Part shown: positions 30,432-33,114 of the stretch, one piece after another | Layout of the letters: each line of letters starts with the position of its first letter | How positions within the stretch are numbered: the stretch's first letter is position 1 | Assembly: GCA_002470125.1 (NCBI GenBank) | Contig: DKNB01000017.1 | Location: 267 to 33,380, forward strand | Reading direction: 5' to 3' | Source: Gallionellales bacterium UBA7399 | GTDB lineage: Bacteria; Pseudomonadota; Gammaproteobacteria; Burkholderiales; Gallionellaceae | DNA: 33,114 nt | The notes under the pieces: generated by a model | Seen by the model: the letters and a program-made list of their open reading frames with translations, nothing else | Database searches by the model: none | Told to the model about the DNA's origin: nothing | Program-made: the position numbers and the translations under genes

Positions 30432-32876
30432 TTAGACGGTGTCCGGTTTTGAAATTAGTTGATCGGGCGTGAAGTCATCTACCATAATGACCCTGAGTCG
30501 CAATTCGTAGTCACGCTCTAAAAGTCGAGCCTCTTCAGTGGTTATGAGCCCCTTGCTATGCGCTGCTGTGATGTGTGCGAGTTCATTTGAAATCGTAATT
30601 GTATCGACTATGCCCATCGCACTTATTTGCTGTTGTAGTGACTCACATTTTAGAGTGCTGTGTAATGCCGCCTCTAGCGCTCCGACTGGATCAATTTCAT
30701 CTTTAGGTAGATACATGCCAGCAGTTAAGCGGTCACGTGTGGCGCTTGGATGAAGTAGCAGGGCTGATACTTCACCTCCTAGTTTATCGGATGGTGGCGT
30801 CAAGGATTTGCCCAATGGAAAAATAAATGCGCGCAAAAATAGTGCATAGAAACGATTTGGGAAATTATTAAATACGCCATCAAATGCTAGCTGCATATTA
30901 TGTAGCGCGTCCTGTATTGCCCAATCCAGTAAAGGTAAATCCTCGCTCGGGCGACCGTCATCTTCAAAACGCTTCAGTGTGGCCGAGCATAGGTATAGCT
31001 GACTTAGGATGTCACCTAGACGAGCAGATATTTTTTCACATCGCTTAAGATTGCCACCCAGTGTTAGCATAGTCACATCGGCCGTCAATGCAAATGCAGC
31101 GGAATAGCGCGTTAGTTGCTGGTAGTAGCGCCGCGTCTTTTTGCCTGCCGGAACGGAAAGGCCGCGTCCATCAGTCAAGCCAAAAAAATAAGCACGAATC
31201 GCATTGCTCAGGCTTAAGCCAATGTGCCCAAATAGCGCAATATCAAAATTGCGTACCGCGCGTTCCTCATCACCATCTTTTGCCGCACGTATTTCTTGTA
31301 GTACGTAGGGGTGAGAACGGATTGCACCCTGTCCAAAAATTAACAAACTGCGCGTTAAAATGTTCGCACCTTCCACAGTAATGGCGATTGGATTTTGTTG
31401 GTGGGCACGCCCTAGGTAGTTGTTGGGCCCCAAGCAGATGCCTTTTCCACCATGTACATCCATGGCATCATTGACAACTTTTCGTGCTCGTTCGGTGCAA
31501 TGATATTTTGCGATAGCAGAAATAACGGACGGCCTCTCCCCCATATCTAACGCTACTACGGTTAGCATGCGAACCGCATCTGTTGAGTAAGCGTTGCCAC
31601 CGATTCGTGCCAGGGCCTCCTCTACGCCCTCAAATTTACCGATAGGCAGTTTAAATTGTTTGCGCACACGGCTGTATGCGCCAGATGTTCGTGCGGCCAG
31701 TTTAATGCCACCAGTAGCGCTAGCTGGCAAAGAGATTGATCGCCCTGTTGCCAGGCACTCCATTAGCATTCTCCAGCCTTGGCCAATACGACTCACCCCA
31801 CCAATGATGTATTCCATTGGGATAAAGACATCGTCACCAGAAGTTGGACCATTTTGAAATGCCGAATTAAGTGGAAAATGGCGACGTCCAATCTGTACGC
31901 CAGGTGTGCTTGTTGGAATCAGTGCAATCGTGATGCCTAGATTTTCTTTTTGGCCGAGTAAGTGATTCGGGTCGTACAGCTTAAAGGCTAAGCCAAGCAA
32001 TGTCGCAACTGGCGCTAACGTGATATAGCGCTTATTCCAGGTCACGCGCATTCCAAGTACATTTGATTGACCATTGAATTCACCGTGACATACGATCCCG
32101 TAATCAGGGATTGATCCGGCATCCGAGCCGGCGAATGGCCCAGTCAGCGCGAAGCATGGAATGTCCTCTCCATGCGCGAGCCTACGAAGATATTGGTCTT
32201 TTTGTTGGGATGTGCCGTAGCGTATAAGTAATTCTGCTGGGCCTAAGGAATTTGGAACCATGACGGTCACAGAAGCGGTAATGCTGCGTGAGGAAATTTT
32301 TGTTATTACGGCTGAGTGCGCACATGCAGAAAATCCTAGCCCACCGTGCTCTTTCGGAATAATCATACCTAAAAAGCCATTTTTTTTAATGTATTCCCAT
32401 ATCACCAATGGCAAATCGTAGCGCACATGAGTGATGTCCCAGTCATCCAGCATGGCACACAGAGATTCGGTTTCATTGTCGAGAAATGATTGCTCAGCCG
32501 CGTTAAGTGTCGCCTTGGGGTAACACAAGAGCTTTTGCCAGTTTGGGTGACCACTAAAAAGGTCGCCGTCCCACCAAACCGTACCGGCATCAAGCGCATC
32601 CTGCTCTGTTTGCGAGATATGGGGGAGTGTTTGACGAAATTTTTTTAAAATTAAGCGAGTTACAAGTGAGCGACGTAGGCGTGGAATACACGCAATTGCA
32701 GCAATTGGGATCAGCAAGATAGTGATTGCCTGGAATAGGCTTGAAGATACCCTGCCTTGGATGAGCGCAATGCAAATAAAGATTGTCAGCGTCAATAGCC
32801 ATCCCCATACAGAGGACCGAAGGAGTGCCAAGAAAATTATTGCGGTCAGCATGGCAAGCACAGTCAATATTGCCAT
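30432..32876 (-). CDS. fadE: Acyl-CoA dehydrogenase, FadE (YafH) type
   Basis: The first oxidative step of beta-oxidation, using FAD. At 814 residues it equals the length of E. coli FadE. The N-terminus has two or three hydrophobic segments (about 1-65), as in the membrane-associated YafH type. This is followed by WWDGDLFSGHPNW, FLGMIIPKEHGGLGFSA, the flavin region (CFALTGPFAGSDAGSIPDYG), GQGWRMLMECLATGRSISLPA and NDAMDVHGGKGICLGPNNYLGR. The C-terminal extension is also typical of FadE. The start ATG is preceded on the minus strand by AGGGGGTG at good spacing. It is the first gene of the fadE-fadD-fadB-fadA group, divergent from the initiator tRNA. Confidence 0.95.
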   Translation of the reverse strand: MAILTVLAMLTAIIFLALLRSSVWGWLLTLTIFICIALIQGRVSSSLFQAITILLIPIAAIACIPRLRRSLVTRLILKKFRQTLPHISQTEQDALDAGTVWWDGDLFSGHPNWQKLLCYPKATLNAAEQSFLDNETESLCAMLDDWDITHVRYDLPLVIWEYIKKNGFLGMIIPKEHGGLGFSACAHSAVITKISSRSITASVTVMVPNSLGPAELLIRYGTSQQKDQYLRRLAHGEDIPCFALTGPFAGSDAGSIPDYGIVCHGEFNGQSNVLGMRVTWNKRYITLAPVATLLGLAFKLYDPNHLLGQKENLGITIALIPTSTPGVQIGRRHFPLNSAFQNGPTSGDDVFIPMEYIIGGVSRIGQGWRMLMECLATGRSISLPASATGGIKLAARTSGAYSRVRKQFKLPIGKFEGVEEALARIGGNAYSTDAVRMLTVVALDMGERPSVISAIAKYHCTERARKVVNDAMDVHGGKGICLGPNNYLGRAHQQNPIAITVEGANILTRSLLIFGQGAIRSHPYVLQEIRAAKDGDEERAVRNFDIALFGHIGLSLSNAIRAYFFGLTDGRGLSVPAGKKTRRYYQQLTRYSAAFALTADVTMLTLGGNLKRCEKISARLGDILSQLYLCSATLKRFEDDGRPSEDLPLLDWAIQDALHNMQLAFDGVFNNFPNRFYALFLRAFIFPLGKSLTPPSDKLGGEVSALLLHPSATRDRLTAGMYLPKDEIDPVGALEAALHSTLKCESLQQQISAMGIVDTITISNELAHITAAHSKGLITTEEARLLERDYELRLRVIMVDDFTPDQLISKPDTV

Positions 32877-32898
32877 TGAGCACCCCCTATGTTATTTG

Positions 32899-32946
32899 AA
32901 TGTGGATCTATTAAATCCTGAATTACCTATTTCGGCAAATGTGGAT
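32899..32946. repeat. Direct repeat flanking the fadE promoter
   Basis: AATGTGGAT occurs at 32899-32907 and again at 32938-32946, 39 bases apart. One copy touches the -35 box and the other covers the predicted transcription start. They may be paired regulator sites. Confidence 0.4.
32910..32938 (-). promoter_or_regulatory. Candidate promoter of fadE
   Basis: On the minus strand TTGCCG (32938-32933), a 17-base spacer, then TTTAAT (32915-32910). The boxes match sigma-70 at four and five of six positions. The start of transcription would fall near 32903, giving a leader of about 27 bases. Confidence 0.45.
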
Positions 32947-32957
32947 GCGAAACGCAT
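32945..32957. promoter_or_regulatory. Palindrome just upstream of the fadE promoter
   Basis: ATGCG and CGCAT around AAA, a perfect 5+3+5 inverted repeat seven bases upstream of the candidate -35 box. It is a possible operator for a fatty-acid regulator. Confidence 0.35.
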
Positions 32958-33036
32958 ACCATTGGTAAATGACGAGGCTCGCACTTAAATCGTTGGCAAG
33001 GTTTGTTAAAGTGGTACTGACAGGTGTTGATGGTGT

Positions 33037-33066
33037 TTGACGAGTTATCCAATACTTTGCTACAAT
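33037..33066 (+). promoter_or_regulatory. Promoter of the initiator tRNA gene
   Basis: TTGACG (33037-33042), an 18-base spacer, and TACAAT (33061-33066), each matching five of six consensus positions. The tRNA begins ten bases after the -10 box, implying a very short 5' leader. Confidence 0.75.
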
Positions 33067-33076
33067 TCACCTCTGA

Positions 33077-33114
33077 CGCGGGGTGGAGCAGTCTGGCAGC
33101 TCGTCGGGCTCATA
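33077..33114 (+). tRNA. Initiator tRNA-Met (CAT anticodon), 3' half outside the window
   Basis: The first 38 bases of an initiator tRNA. It begins CGCGGGG like the E. coli initiator tRNA, with an unpaired first C expected. The D-arm GAGCAGTCTGGCAGCTC is followed by the CGTCGGGCTCATA half of the anticodon stem-loop, whose GGG stem triplet is diagnostic of initiators; the window ends one base past the CAT anticodon. It is divergent from fadE. Confidence 0.93.

Overview
The window is a compact stretch of a bacterial chromosome. Protein similarity and gene order point to a betaproteobacterium of moderate to low GC: leuCDB-asd-fimV-truA-trpFBA-accD, fmdB-DUF502-aspS, and an endonuclease/phosphatase-family gene next to clsB are all typical arrangements. 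I cannot resolve genus or family. I count 24 protein genes (one cut by the left edge) and one tRNA gene cut by the right edge. No gap without a gene exceeds 300 bases, and I see no insertion sequence, phage or CRISPR array.

Left part (1-4432). The 3' two thirds of thrC run into a convergent minus-strand group: aspS, a DUF502 membrane protein and an FmdB-type zinc ribbon protein, probably one operon. rluE follows on the same strand and is divergent from icd, as in E. coli.

Middle part (4497-23053), all on the plus strand. icd is followed by a 264-base spacer, then nudB, nadA, an endonuclease/phosphatase-family gene, clsB and an Atm1-type ABC exporter. Next come leuC-leuD-leuB-asd (leucine and aspartate-family synthesis), fimV, a strong terminator, truA, and trpF-trpB-trpA-accD (tryptophan and malonyl-CoA synthesis).

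Right part (23072-32876), all on the minus strand. Read in the direction of transcription it is fadE, fadD, a HAD-first fadB-like fusion and fadA, which together cover every step of fatty-acid beta-oxidation. An ATP-grasp protein of unknown substrate and crcB follow. A divergent initiator tRNA-Met with a good promoter begins at the right edge.

The most unusual items are in the ATP-grasp gene. Its ATP-grasp motifs are in circularly permuted order, and it contains a perfect, spacer-free 40-bp palindrome that encodes the same peptide on both strands. Other points to check are palindromes and repeats around the fadE promoter, leader hairpins before asd and trpF, and the break in the usual order after accD. 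I found no clearly new multi-gene system.
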